Shown here: positions 23,244 through 33,595 of the stretch, piece after piece
How the letters are laid out: the number at the start of each line of letters is the position of its first letter
Numbering within the stretch: the first letter of the stretch is position 1
Source: Dermatemys mawii
Lineage: Eukaryota; Chordata; Testudines; Dermatemydidae
DNA length: 64,000 bases
Assembly: GCA_007922305.1 (NCBI GenBank)
Contig: ML677326.1
Span: 50,872,460-50,936,459, forward strand
Direction: 5' to 3'
Program-made: the position numbers and the translations under genes
The notes under the pieces: model-generated
What the model was told of the DNA's origin: nothing
The model's database searches: none
The model's input: the letters and a program-made list of their open reading frames with translations, nothing else

Positions 23244-23512
23244 GCAGCTGGGAGGCATAATTCCCAGCTCAGGTACAAACACATGTGCTAGTTCTGCTTA
23301 AGATAGCACACTAAAAATAGCAGTGTGGCCATAGTGGCACTGGCTGAAACTCAGGCTTGTATGTACCCAAGAGGCCAGGTGGGATTGTACTTGGGTGGCC
23401 AGCCAAAGCGCTACCATGCTGCGGCAGCCACACTACTATTTTTACTGCATTAACTGGAGCAGCGCTAGTGCACATACATCTACTAGAGTTGCGAATTACA
23501 CTTCCCAGCTGC
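23244..23512. mobile_element. Foldback element, gcagctggga...tcccagctgc
   Basis: The ends are exact 10-bp inverted repeats, and the arms continue to match inward: 'actaaaaatagcagtgtgg' on the left against the reverse complement of 'ccacactactatttttact' on the right. The total is 269 bp and no protein is encoded. The right end abuts a MIR fragment directly. Confidence 0.8.
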
Positions 23513-23665
23513 CCTGTGCCTTAACTCTCCATCTGTAAAACAGGGCTAATACCACCTTTTCACTTCATAGGGATATTGTGATGATAAATTAATAAATATT
23601 TGTGATGCACTCAGATACTTTAATAGTAAATGGTACAGCAAAGTCCATGAAGAAATTAATAATTT
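23513..23665 (+). mobile_element. MIR-type SINE, 3' part
   Basis: The sequence 'tctccatctgtaaaacaggg' followed by 'ctaataccacctttt' and later 'gatgcactcagatacttt' follows the 3' half of reptile MIR copies, including the usual 'tgtaaaatgggg'-like word. The 5' half is missing on the other side of the adjacent foldback. Confidence 0.75.
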
Positions 23666-23900
23666 TGTCTTCACCGCAAGGTTTGACTAGTGTGCAGTCA
23701 ATGAGGAGAAGCCACACTTTGAATGAAGAGCAGAAAACAAAATATTGAATAGCTGCTCATTAAGCGAGCACCATGTATTCCGTGTATTGAATGAGAAAGG
23801 GTTCTGTGGAAGAAATAATATATGGTCATTGTAACCGGGCCCTCGCCGGTCCTCTTCACAAACAAGCCTGGAGACCACTATATGTGCAACACCTGTGTCC

Positions 23901-23906
23901 TTTATT
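23901..23906 (-). terminator. LTR polyadenylation signal (AATAAA)
   Basis: AATAAA on the minus strand, downstream of the LTR TATA box and about 70 bp before the U5 end, placed as in a typical LTR. Confidence 0.6.
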
Positions 23907-24092
23907 GCTGTGTTTGTTCCCCCCACCGACTATTTACAAATATATTCAGGTATCTACAGACCAGTGCTCAGGAAAACTGCTAGCCTCCTAGCCTACAGGG
24001 ATCTAGAGCCCCACACTCTTCCCTTTCCTGTTTCCCTGGTCTCTCTCTCCTTCTCCTCCCTTTCTGGTCTCCCCTGCTTCCTGCCTGCCAGC

Positions 24093-24099
24093 TTTTATA
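24093..24099 (-). promoter_or_regulatory. LTR TATA box (TATAAAA)
   Basis: A TATAAAA on the minus strand about 126 bp inside the U3 end of the solo LTR, in the position expected for its promoter. Whether it is still active is unknown. Confidence 0.6.
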
Positions 24100-24230
24100 G
24101 ATGGCTCCTCAAGCCTGCAGGTGTCTCCCCTCAGGCAATTAGGGCGTGGCCTCCCAGCCAGCTCCAGCTAGTGCCTTGTTCTCCCTGGGTATGGGCTTGA
24201 TCCTCTAAGCCAGCACCCTGTTACAGTCAT

Positions 24231-27200
24231 GTAATTAAGAACTGAACCATAATGAATGCGAACAAGCTGGTTGAATTACACTTGCATTGGCAACCTTAAT
24301 TTTGGCATTTCCTAACTTTTCAGTGATTGATTTTGTAGCTTTCCTAATACTTTTACACATTTGAGTGTAATAATGGTTACAATGCCTAGATCCAAAGGTG
24401 CTATGTAGTTTAACTGATTAATGTTTGTGAAGCATGTTGAGACCAAATGATGGAAGATGCTATAAAAGAGCTTATAATTACAAAATTCCACTCTTAAGCC
24501 AAGCAGGAAGATGTTTGATAGCTCATTGTGCTCTTGCCTCTCAGACCCAAGTTCAACACTAACCCGCATTTGCTTTGCATCAAATTTTGAGTTGGCTCTG
24601 TCTGGGAGTATCATAGAATAGTAGACAAAATGGGAGTTTTTGCTTCAACAGCTTCTGTGAGGGAATTTAAACTAACATCAAATTAGGACATGAAAATAAT
24701 GCTTTAATTACTCCATCATTTTCAATAAAATATTTTTAATTACTGAAGCTGAAGAGAGCAACTTATCAGATTTACAGGGAGCACTTGTTTTTCCCCAAAC
24801 TCCTGCTGCTACAGAATACAGTAAATGACCTGGTAATCTATACCAATTACAAGCCAATAGTCTTTAGGAACATACAGTGCTGTTAAAAATATTTTTAAAT
24901 AAACTTCAATAAGTGCAAGTTTAAACTTTTGTTCTAATTTTCAGGCTTCTAATAACAGAGTACTTAAGCCTTATAAATCTTAGAAATCTAATTAGACAAT
25001 GTTAAGTTCTCTCTAGCTGAAGTCACAGATGTTTCATACTGGGAAAATCAGCAAGCCCCAGGGTTTATTTGGTCTAGAGCAGTGTCAAATTTTCATGGAT
25101 AATTTAATAGATAATAACTCTAATTCTTTCCCGTAAACCAAGAGATTATAAATGATTGCTCTAAACACATAAAATTAACCCTCTAGGCTAATGACAATTT
25201 TCAGAATCCACTGAGGAAATTAATTTCTGGTACTTAATGTTACTTTATTGCCAGTCATTCTTGAGTTGTACTATATTTCACAATCTGACAGAAAATGCAA
25301 ATAAACATATTGAAATAATGCAATTCCAAACGAATTATTCATCAGGGTAACTGAGTATCTTTAATCTCTTATGCCTATTTACTAACCCATGGTAAAATAC
25401 AAGATGCTTTTTGCCATATTGGGTTCACACTAGCAAAGCGTCTGATTATTTTTGATGTTTACACCATCCAATCATGAATTTCCCTCAAGAAAAGAGTTTG
25501 TCTCTTCGCAAATAGAAAAAGTCTTGATCTCAAAGTTGAGGGGCCTTTTTCTCACTCTGCAAAACTAAGCAAATACTGTTAAACTGACTCAAGCTTGGAC
25601 ATACTAATAAAGGAAAATCAATCCTGCACATTAGTTAAATAGAACATGGAAACACAAAGAGGATTAATGAGGGTTTACATTCAAGAAGTTAAAGTTTTGT
25701 GCTCAGATCCTGCCCAGAATTTATCAGGAAAGAGTTAGTGGCTTTCTGTAAGGCTAGAACAAGGACCAACGTTGTTTGCTTGAGTGCAGAGATTTGCAGA
25801 TCTAGCTGTGAGGAATAAAATAAAATTGTCCGAGTACACCACAAGTGGGGCTTGTTACTGCAGTAGTTCCCAACCTACTTCTGCGAACACCCTTCCCACC
25901 TGACTGACTAGCAGATCCCACACCTTCCCCCACTCTCAATCCCATAACCCTTCATTCTATTTGCCAAAGTCTTTTCCCTCCTCTCTCTTTTCTTTTTTGT
26001 GTTAACCTGAATTTTTTCAAGTCTTCTTTTTCTCTGTCTTTTGCATTCTATTTTTTATACTTTATGGACATGTACTATGGAAACCCCATTCTGTCAGGGA
26101 TCTGAGCTCTACTGCCATGTAAAATAAATAATAAATACAAAGCCACCTCACTGTACAGAAAGAATCGTTTTCTGTTCTGACCAGCCTGGCAGAGGTTTTT
26201 GGATTTTAAATTTATAGCTAGAAGTAACAACACAGTATTATCAAATGCAACTTAATTTCTCCCAGGAGTATCCTCTTCACATTCTTTTCCTATATTAAGG
26301 CCTTGCAAAGATTTTTTGTTCCTGGAGAAAAATATCTATGACTGACTGATGTGTGAGTTTCACAGAATTTCCAATTAACTAATACACTTCATATTCAGAA
26401 ACTTTCAGAAAAAAACTAAGAAAGGAGGAACAGCATACGGTCTAATCACATATGTTCACATAGTATAACCCTTCTCATGCACACAATTTAGTGTAGCCAC
26501 AGATGTTCACATAACATAGTTTAGTCTTTAGTTTGACCTCAAATTGACCTTGATGTTTCAAGCAGCCAGACAAGAGCCACACCATTCAAAAAGAATAAGA
26601 AGCAAGCAGACTTTTAAATCATTCATTAGCACTTAGCATCTGGAAATCCCAGGTGTCACTGCCAAGCAGTTAAACTAAATCACTATACAATATTTTTATG
26701 GCTGAGTGCCTCCAACCACAATAGTGTTTGGGGCCCAGAGGTATGTAAAATATTTTCCCCAAGACCCAGACCTTTGCTGAATTGACAGGCAATGCAAGAC
26801 TGGAAATTGTTATAGCCTCCACAGTGCTTCTGGAAATGATTTCATAGACATGCATAATGAAGACTGGTTAATACCACAAGAAATTCTAAAACACCCACAA
26901 GACTAGAGAACTGCACTTTGAGATAAGTGGGGTTATCTGATGGATTCCCATAGATATTCATTTAAATCTAGCATCCCTTTTGTGTCTGCTCTACATGGCA
27001 AGTATAAACAATTTAACCGTATTATTAAGACATGGGGAGAGGGATCCTGGAAATTTTGACTGTTAGGCAGAAGACTTAGGTCCAGGGCCTTTCTCTGAAA
27101 TGCTTTCAATTCCAGCTAGAGACAGAGAGAACTTCAGAGTCCCAATATATTGAGAAGATGTTGCAAAGAAGGTCTATTTTGGTTTATTATAAGCTTATTA

Positions 27201-27934
27201 TGCACCAGGGAACATTATGGAGAAGAAGGAGCCTATACAGAGGTGATGGGCTTCATCTTAATCACAAGGGGAGGATGTAAATTGAAGTTTTGGGGGAGTG
27301 TTTAAACTTAGTGTACAGGAATGCCAACAGGAGCTGAGGAGCATGTAAGTTGTACAGAGATATCCATTTAAAGATGTTGGCAGTACAACAGTACCTGTGT
27401 ATCCACTAGAGGGGAAGATGAAAATTATACCTGAACTAGAGCAAGAACAGGATAAGAGCACAAAGATAAATTCTGTAAAATCAGCATAAAGTGTCAGATT
27501 AAAGAATTAAATAAAAAACAGTATTTGGTCAAGAATAAAAACTGTTTCAATATACACCAAAACGTTTTAAAATAGTTGAACTAGAATGCCCTGCTTGGAG
27601 AAGGACTTTGATATAATAAGTATTATAGAAATGTGCTGGAATAACAAAAACCCAGTGGAATACTGCAAAATCTGATTCAAGCTATACAGGAAAAACAGAG
27701 CAGGCCACAGGGATGGGAGAGCAGGAATGTATCTAAGGATTCTGTATAATCTAGCAATATAAAAATTCTTAGTAGAGAAGACCATAGAGTTGAATCTAGA
27801 TGAACCAAGCAATGCTACAGGCCTCTGAAACAAGAAAAGGAAATTGAGTTCAAAGTGTTTAGAAAGATCAAAGAAGCAGAAAAATCTAACAAACCAATAA
27901 TAACAGGGAGATTTTCAAGTACCCACATATGAGA
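24231..27934. other. No gene seen; AT-rich unique DNA
   Basis: Frames are short and unrecognised. At 25870 the sequence 'cagtagttcccaacct' resembles the outer end of a hAT element, but no matching right end or 8-bp duplication was found. A pyrimidine-rich stretch follows at 25960-26060. Confidence 0.5.
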
Positions 27935-27941
27935 AAGTTAT

Positions 27942-28293
27942 TCACCTTGCAGTAATTGAGGTTCTTTGATATGTGTGTCCCTGTGAGTGCTCCACTTCAG
28001 GTGACGGTGTGTCCCAGAGCTGTTGATCGGAGATCTTTGGTAGCAGTGCCTGGTCAGGACACACATACTCAGCTGCTGTCTTGTGGTCTCGTTAGAGTCT
28101 GCCTGAGCACGTGCGTTTTGCACCCCCCTCAGTTCCTTCTCTACTGTGGAGAAGTCAGAATAGTACGCCAAAGCAGAAGGGAGGATGAGGGGAGTGGAGC
28201 ACCCACAGGGGGACACATCTCGAAGAACCTCAGTTACTGCAACTTTCTCTTCTTCTTCAAGTGCTGTCTCTGTACGTGCTCCACTCCAGGTGA
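27942..28293. repeat. Repeated units at the DIRS 3' end (+, -, +)
   Basis: A unit of about 45-60 bp ending in 'gtgctccact(t/c)caggtga' occurs at 27942-28004 (plus) and 28251-28293 (plus). A related unit on the minus strand at 28248-28194 reads 'gcagtaactgaggttcttcg' and then 'gtgggtgctccactc'. The first and the inverted unit form a hairpin-capable pair. DIRS elements are known for inverted terminal and internal complementary repeats, and these fit that role, although the exact assignment is inference. Confidence 0.6.
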
Positions 28294-28329
28294 ATGTGGA
28301 GCAGTACTCACTATGGTTGGTGGAGCTTT

Positions 28330-29195
28330 GGAGATGCATCAGTGAGTACTGTAGATAGTACTGTAGATAGTCTGCCATGGTATCCTGCGTGATAGCTTAC
28401 TGTTTGGTAAAGGTGTGTTCAGATGACCATGTGGCCACCTTACCGATATCAGGAATGGGTATGTTATGGAGGAAGGCAACAGATGTTGACATAGCTCAAG
28501 TAGAATGAGTTCTAATGTCTTTGGGTAGTTGATCATTTTGAATGTAGTTACAGGATCTCATGTAGTCAGAGATCCACTTGGAGAAGCGAGGCTTAGAGAT
28601 AACTGCACCTTTCAATCTCTCAGTAGTGGAGACAAATACTCACAAAGACTTATGAAATGGTTCAGACCTATCTAAATAGAAGGCAATTGCCCATCTGATG
28701 TTGAGGGTATGCAGAGTTGCCTTGTGCAGAGTCTCATGAGGTTGGGATAGAATGTAGGTAAGTATATTGGTTGGTTAAGGTAGACACCACCTTAGGGAGA
28801 AATTTAGGGTGTGGTCACAGGTGTCTTTAGAAAAGGTTGTGTAGGGAGGATGGACCGTCAGGGCGCTTATTTCCCCTACTCTCCTTGCTGATATTATATC
28901 AACCAAGAAAGCTACCTTCATGGACATGTGAAGAAGAGATGCGGTAGCCAAGGGCTTGAATGGAGATTTCATAAGACTGTGAAGAACAAAATTAAGATTA
29001 CATGGAGCTGCCGATGGCTAAATCTCAGGGTGGATATTTTGTAGGCTCACGAGAAAGCATTTTATGATGGGGTGGGCAAAGAGTGATTAGCCATCTAACA
29101 AATCATGGAAGGTGGTGAGGGCCGTGAGGTGTACTCTGATGGAGCTGAGCGAGAGTCAATACTATTTTAGTTTCAAAAGGTAGTCTAGGATGTTA
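28330..29195 (-). pseudogene. DIRS tyrosine recombinase, dead copy
   Basis: The N-terminal part (29195-28980) has 'LSLSSIRVHLTALTTFHDLL' after two stops, as in the arm-binding region of phage-integrase-like recombinases. The catalytic part begins at 28972 with 'MKSPFKPLATASLLHMSMKV' and then box I 'SARRVGE' (28891-28871), which supplies the first catalytic arginine. Box II should read HxxR; here 'HST' is followed by TGA at 28498-28496. The nucleophilic tyrosine is expected after 'EHTFTK' and is replaced by TAA at 28399-28397. Frameshifts lie between about 28770 and 28540. In working elements this enzyme joins circular DNA into the genome. This copy cannot. Confidence 0.8.
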
Positions 29196-29224
29196 GGGAG
29201 GGTCACAGTATGAACATTAAGTGT

Positions 29225-29745
29225 TTATGTGAGCACCACAGGGAGAAATGCTTCCTCTTCTGCAGGTAACATATATTTATGTTCAGACTTTTTGCAAGTT
29301 GGTAAGAAAGAAGCTGGGGTCTTCCAGAGAGTGTCAGCTGGTTCTAGGAGTACTTCATTTATGGGAAGTGTGATCTTTGAGGGCACAGAGGATTGTAGGA
29401 TTTTGAGGAATCTGTGTTGTGTTTCCTGGACCTCCTCAAAAGGGATGTTTTGGCTGAGTGTCACTCTCTTGAAAAGTTCTTGGAATTGTTTAAAGTCATC
29501 CACATTTTGTGGAGGCAGGGGCAGGAGGGCTCCATCTGGAGCTGATGGAGAGTTAGAAGTCAGTGAGTCAGTGTATGGTCCATAGCCCATGTCTTCAGAG
29601 CGGGGCTCAGATGCTCTAGAAGTAGATGGAGCTGGAGACAGAGGCACAGAAGGAGGTTGTGGTCTGGTGGAAGAAGCATGAGGGTGAGTGGCAGTAGGCG
29701 CTGGCCAAGAATATCACTGAGGCCAAGGCATGGGATAGGAAAAGT
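29225..29745 (-). pseudogene. DIRS gag-like fragment (LAP2-alpha-like domain)
   Basis: The minus-strand frame 29647-29225 (140 codons) starts in a Ser/Pro-rich stretch ('SPAPSTSRASEPRSEDMGYG') and continues into 'DDFKQFQELFKRVTLSQNI' and 'LPINEVLLEPADTLWKTPAS'. I recognise this as the gag-type domain of vertebrate DIRS elements, the fold from which the LAP2-alpha C-terminus is thought to derive. A further stretch upstream in another frame (29745-29648) is rich in Pro and Trp and fits the preceding part of the same protein after a frameshift. The fragment stops at 'FLPVVLT', short of the expected end, where the internal deletion begins. It might form a structural protein in an intact element; here it has no start of its own. 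Confidence 0.75.
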
Positions 29746-30060
29746 TAGGGTGCCGCCCACCGGGCAGGGGGTAAAGTAGGGAAACTGTCAGTCAGAGGAT
29801 AGGGGGCAGGGACCAAGCTGTTTTGGGAGATAGAGCCTTTCCTGCCCAGCCCTATATACAATTTTGCAACCCGAATGTGGCCCTCAGCCCAAAAACTTAT
29901 CTCAACCCTGCGGTAAAGGGAACTGGGTAACACTGTAGAACATAATTATTAAAATTTTTATCCCTTATCCCCCATTTTATTGTGGACCTTCTCTACCCTG
30001 CCAGACTCCTTGATGAGAATCAAGATTAAAAATCAATATTTGATGAAACATTCACTTGGG
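29746..30060. other. No gene seen; unassigned sequence beside the DIRS remnant
   Basis: GC-richer at 29746-29900, then AT-rich. On the minus strand the first part reads 'gggctgagggccacattcgg', which resembles other reptile repeats, but I cannot name it. Confidence 0.35.
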
Positions 30061-30096
30061 TTTTTTTTTTTTTTTTTTTTTAAATACCACTTTATT
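30061..30096 (-). repeat. A21 tract preceded by AATAAA: possible retrocopy tail
   Basis: The plus strand has 21 T, and read on the minus strand this is AATAAA (30096-30091), nine bases, then A21. That is the layout of a polyadenylated transcript copied into DNA. The sequence that would lie upstream (30097 rightwards, minus strand) has no recognised coding frame, so the source could be a 3' untranslated region. No flanking direct repeat was found. Confidence 0.4.
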
Positions 30097-30346
30097 TCTG
30101 TGGAACTTTCAATGAAATCTATCCACACTTTGTAAAAAACAACATTTATTAGAAGTTTCTGCTAAAATATTCAGGAATAAAACTTAAATTGACTTAATGA
30201 GGATTCAGAATCAATATCCCACTATGCCAAATGTTAATTTAAACCTGTTTAAGGACATTTATTTTGTGCCCTAAACCCCACAATTGAGTAAAAAAGGCAA
30301 CACTGATTAAACCACCATGCTGGATTAAAGGGGCAGTGAAAGCAGC

Positions 30347-30378
30347 TAAAATAAAATAAAATAAAATAAAATAAAAAA
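30347..30378 (+). repeat. (TAAAA)n microsatellite
   Basis: About six perfect TAAAA units in a row. Confidence 0.9.
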
Positions 30379-30539
30379 CCCATATTAAATTGATGAAAAA
30401 GAAGATGATAGTAATAAATACACAACAGAAGTTCACAAGTGTAGAAAACTGATGCAGAAGGACACATGGGAAAATCTATGGGTGGCAGAGTTAAGGAAAA
30501 TAAGATTTTTTTTATATCTTTATTAGAAACAAAAGAAAT

Positions 30540-31364
30540 CATAACAATGATATTAGTCCATTACCAGATTCATGGTAGAATTGTCAATAACAAGTAGAAA
30601 AGGCAGATGTGTTCAGTAAATATTTCTGTTCTGTATTTGGGGAAAATAAATGATGATTGATGATGAAATACTTTCTATTCCTATAAGAATAGGAAATATT
30701 AAATAATGGCTACTAATGACAGACATTTTAATATCAGCTGGTCCAGATATCCTGAACTCAAGAGTTTTAAAAGAGCTGGCTAAGGAGCTCCTAGGACTAT
30801 TTAAAGATGATTGTCAGTAAATCTTGACTGTCCGTAACTGAGGAAATTACAGAGAACTTTAAGGAGGCTAATATTGTGTAAATATTTTAAAGGGGGAAAT
30901 GGAAAAACTGTCAACCTGACATTGATCCTGATCAAAATATGAGACTTGATTAATAAATAATTAAAGGAGGGTAAGATCATTAATGCTAATCAGCATGTAT
31001 TTATGGAAAACAGATCTTACCAGACGAACTGGACATCTTTTGTGATGAGATTACAAGTATGATTGATAAAGGTAATGCTGTTGATGTAATATAATTAGAC
31101 TTTTATTAATCATTTGACTTGATACCATATGATGTTTTAATTAAGAAACTAGAGCAATACAGAATCAACATAGAACACAAAGGACAGTGTCTAACTGATA
31201 GGTATCAATATGTAATTGATAGGCTCAATCTATTTAGCTTTTCCAAGATAAGATTAAAACTAAGATAAAAGCTTGATCATCACCTACAAGAACCTGCAAG
31301 GCAAACATAATTTGATAATAGAGGACTGTTCACTTTTGTCCTTACAATCTAAAGACAAACATCT
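30540..31364 (+). mobile_element. Old CR1 LINE, 5' piece
   Basis: Decayed plus-strand CR1. At about 30590 'gtgttcagtaaatatttctg' matches the linker before the reverse transcriptase. 'agttttaaaagagctggcta' (about 30763) encodes the 'VLKELA' segment, and 'aatgctgttgatgtaatata' (about 31075) is a broken form of the motif A region. From 31227 the sequence jumps to the C-terminal coding end ('ctcaatctatttagctttt'), so the middle of the gene is deleted. The family tail resumes at 31896. Confidence 0.7.
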
Positions 31365-31895
31365 CGGTGTTATTATTTCATGTTTTCAGTCTCAAAGAAG
31401 AGAACACAGCATTGTTTTACATTTAGAAGGCCGTTGTATCTTCACAACCAACAGTTATGAACTTTAAAAAAAGCTAAAGTTAAAATTCCGCAGAAATAAC
31501 AAAAAATCACAGACAGAGAAAAGCACTTTCTTTTTTTCCTAAAGAGCAAAATTTCCATAATGCATAATCCCAAAGCCCTAGGCATAACTTCTTTTCTTTT
31601 CACCCTCACAACAATAGCAGGACTACTTGCATTCAGACTCTCTGAAAGTTCTATGCATGGTCATTAGAAAATATCAAACAGCTGAATATGTTACAGACAC
31701 TCATATAAAGCTACTGTTTCAAATTTAACTAAAAAGCTTTCAGTTATACTGTATGGTTTTATCAGATTACATTCCTATTTATTTCCAAACAGTCATTCTC
31801 ATTTTGAATATGAGCTTCAGAGAATATCTTCTCTAGAAATTAAACACACAGCTTTTTTATAAGAAAATTTGTCACTAAACTATCTCAGATTACAA
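31365..31895. other. Unidentified ~530-bp insertion inside an old CR1
   Basis: The CR1 consensus order is broken at about 31365 and resumes at about 31896 ('gacctgttagaagttatatt'). The intervening DNA is AT-rich, has only a 64-codon frame (31273-31467) across the left junction, and shows no TIR, LTR ends or poly(A) that I can identify. Both junctions are blurred by decay. Confidence 0.4.
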
Positions 31896-32180
31896 ATACA
31901 GGATTCAGACACACTGAGACCTGTTAGAAGTTATATTCAGACTACAAATAAGGGGGAGTACATTTTTTAAGATGAGAGTAATAATCAATGGAACAATTTA
32001 GCAGAGGTCGTGGTAAATTTTCCATCACTGACAACTTTTAATCAAGTGTGGAAGTTTTTCTCCTAAAAGATAAACACTAGGAAATATTTTGGGGGAGTTC
32101 TATGGCCAGTGTTATACAGGAAGTCAGACTGGATGATGACAATGGTTCCTCCTGGCCTGGGAATCTATAAGTAACTTTCA
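31896..32180 (+). mobile_element. Old CR1 LINE, 3' piece
   Basis: The segment includes 'atcaatggaacaatttagca', 'tttgggggagttctatggcc' and the terminal 'gtcagactggatgatgacaa', the usual 3' end of this older CR1 family. It is collinear with 30540-31364, in the same orientation. Confidence 0.8.
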
Positions 32181-32334
32181 GGTTACATGAGGCCCCAAGC
32201 CTCTTTACTTTGAGAGTGTTTAAACACCTTTTTTGCAGCAGACAGGACAAAGCTGCATTTGGAAACTCATTTTGGCACAAATGCAGAAATAGAGCAGTGA
32301 TATAGGCTCACAAGTTTGAAAATTGGGCCCCACA

Positions 32335-33595
32335 TACATATCCTTTATTTCAGAAAGCCTTTGACAAGGTCCCTCACCAAAGGCTCTAACACAAAGTAAG
32401 CTGTCCCGGGATAAGAGGGAAGGTGCTCTCATGGATTTGTAACTGGTTGAAAGATAGGAAACAAAGGATAGAAACAAATGGTCAGTTTTCAGAATGGAGA
32501 GAGGCAAATAGTGGTGTCCCCTAGGGGTCTGTTCTGGCACCAGTCCTATTCAATATATTCATAAATAATTTGGAAAAAAGGGTAAAGAGTGAGGTAGCAA
32601 AATTTGCAGATGAAAAAAAAGTACTAAAGCAAGTTAAGTCTCCGGCTGACTGCAAAGAGCTACAAAAGGATCTCAAAACTGAGCGACTGGGCAACAAAAT
32701 GACAGATGAAATTTAACGTCGATGAATGCAAAGTAATGCACATTGGAAAGCATAATCCCAACTTTACATATAAAATGATGGGGTATAAATTAGCTGTTAC
32801 CACCCAAAAAAGAGATCTTGGAGTCATTGTGGATAGTTCTCTGAAAACATCTACTCAATGTGCAGTGGCAGTCAAAAAAGTGAACAGAATGCTGGAAATA
32901 ACTAAGATACGGATAGATAATAAGACAGAAAGTATCATAATGTCTCTATATAAATCTATAGTACACCAACATCTTCAATACTGTGTGCAGATACAGTTAC
33001 CCCATTTCAAAATATATATATATTGGAATTGGAAAAGGTCCAGAAAGGGGCAACAAAAATGATTAGGGGTATGAGGAGAGATTAATAAAACTGGGACTTT
33101 TCAGCATGGAAAAGAGACAATTAAGGGGAGATATGATTGAGGTCTATAAAATCGTGACTTATGTAGAGAAAGTAGATAAGGAAGTATTGTTTACTACTTC
33201 TCATAACATAAGAACTGGGGAGTGACCAAATAAAATTAAGAGGCAGCAGGTTTTAAACAAATAAAAGGCAGTATTTCTTATAACACACAGTCAACCTGTT
33301 GAACTCCTTGCAGGAGGATGTTGTGAAGGCCAAGACCATAACAAGGTTTAAAAAAGAACTAAAATTCATGGAAGATAGGTCCATCAATGGCTGTTAGGCA
33401 GGATGGGCAGGAATGATGTCTCTAGCCATTATTTTCCAGAAGCTGGCAATGAGCAACAGGAGATGGATTACTTGATGATTACCTGTTCTGTTCATTCCCT
33501 TTGGGGCACCCAGCACTGACCACTGTCAGAAGACAGGATACTGGGCTAGATGGACCTTTGGTCTGACCCAGTAGTGTCATTCTTATGTTCTTATT
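32335..33595 (+). mobile_element. CR1 LINE, 3' half with reverse-transcriptase C-terminus
   Basis: The copy starts inside the reverse-transcriptase gene ('aaagcctttgacaaggtccc', the AFDKVP segment after motif A) and continues to the 3' tail 'gacctttggtctgaccca' and 'cttatgttctta'. The frame 32706-33062 encodes 'MKFNVDECKVMHIGKHNPNF', 'KRDLGVIVDSSLKTSTQC' and 'RIDNKTESIIMSLYKS', the thumb region of CR1 ORF2. The region upstream that should hold the catalytic YADD box is out of frame ('aaatttgcagatgaaaaaaa'). Stops follow after 33062. It is a 5'-truncated, inactive copy. Confidence 0.92.

Larger units (their letters stand above)
23830..24225 (-). mobile_element. Solo LTR (396 bp) with perfect 5-bp target duplication
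   Basis: It begins TGTAAC and ends GTTACA on the plus strand, and the two ends are inverted copies of each other. The exact 5-bp duplication 'gtcat' lies at 23825-23829 and 24226-24230. Signals on the minus strand give the orientation: a TATA box (24099-24093) followed about 190 bp downstream by AATAAA (23906-23901). This fits a U3-R-U5 order running from 24225 to 23830. No internal region is present, so it is a solo LTR. The element is GC-richer than its surroundings. Ty3-like or retroviral origin cannot be decided from the LTR. Confidence 0.93.
27935..29745 (-). mobile_element. DIRS-like retrotransposon remnant with internal deletion
   Basis: Reading on the minus strand, a gag-like segment (29745-29225) is followed almost at once by a tyrosine-recombinase segment (from about 29195) and then a non-coding 3' end with short repeated units (27942-28293). 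DIRS elements carry gag, reverse transcriptase/RNase H and a tyrosine recombinase instead of an integrase. Here the whole reverse-transcriptase region is missing. The 5' end of gag is also absent: at about 29745 the sequence changes to unrelated GC-richer DNA. The copy is dead, with multiple stops. Confidence 0.82.

Noticed and set aside
25870..26120. A hAT element starting 'cagtagttcccaacct'
   Set aside because: No inverted right end and no 8-bp duplication were found, so at most a fragment.
27938..28378. 146-codon minus frame and 129-codon plus frame
   Set aside because: They overlap on opposite strands in the non-coding end of the DIRS remnant, continuing past the recombinase stop. The repeated units explain the open frame.
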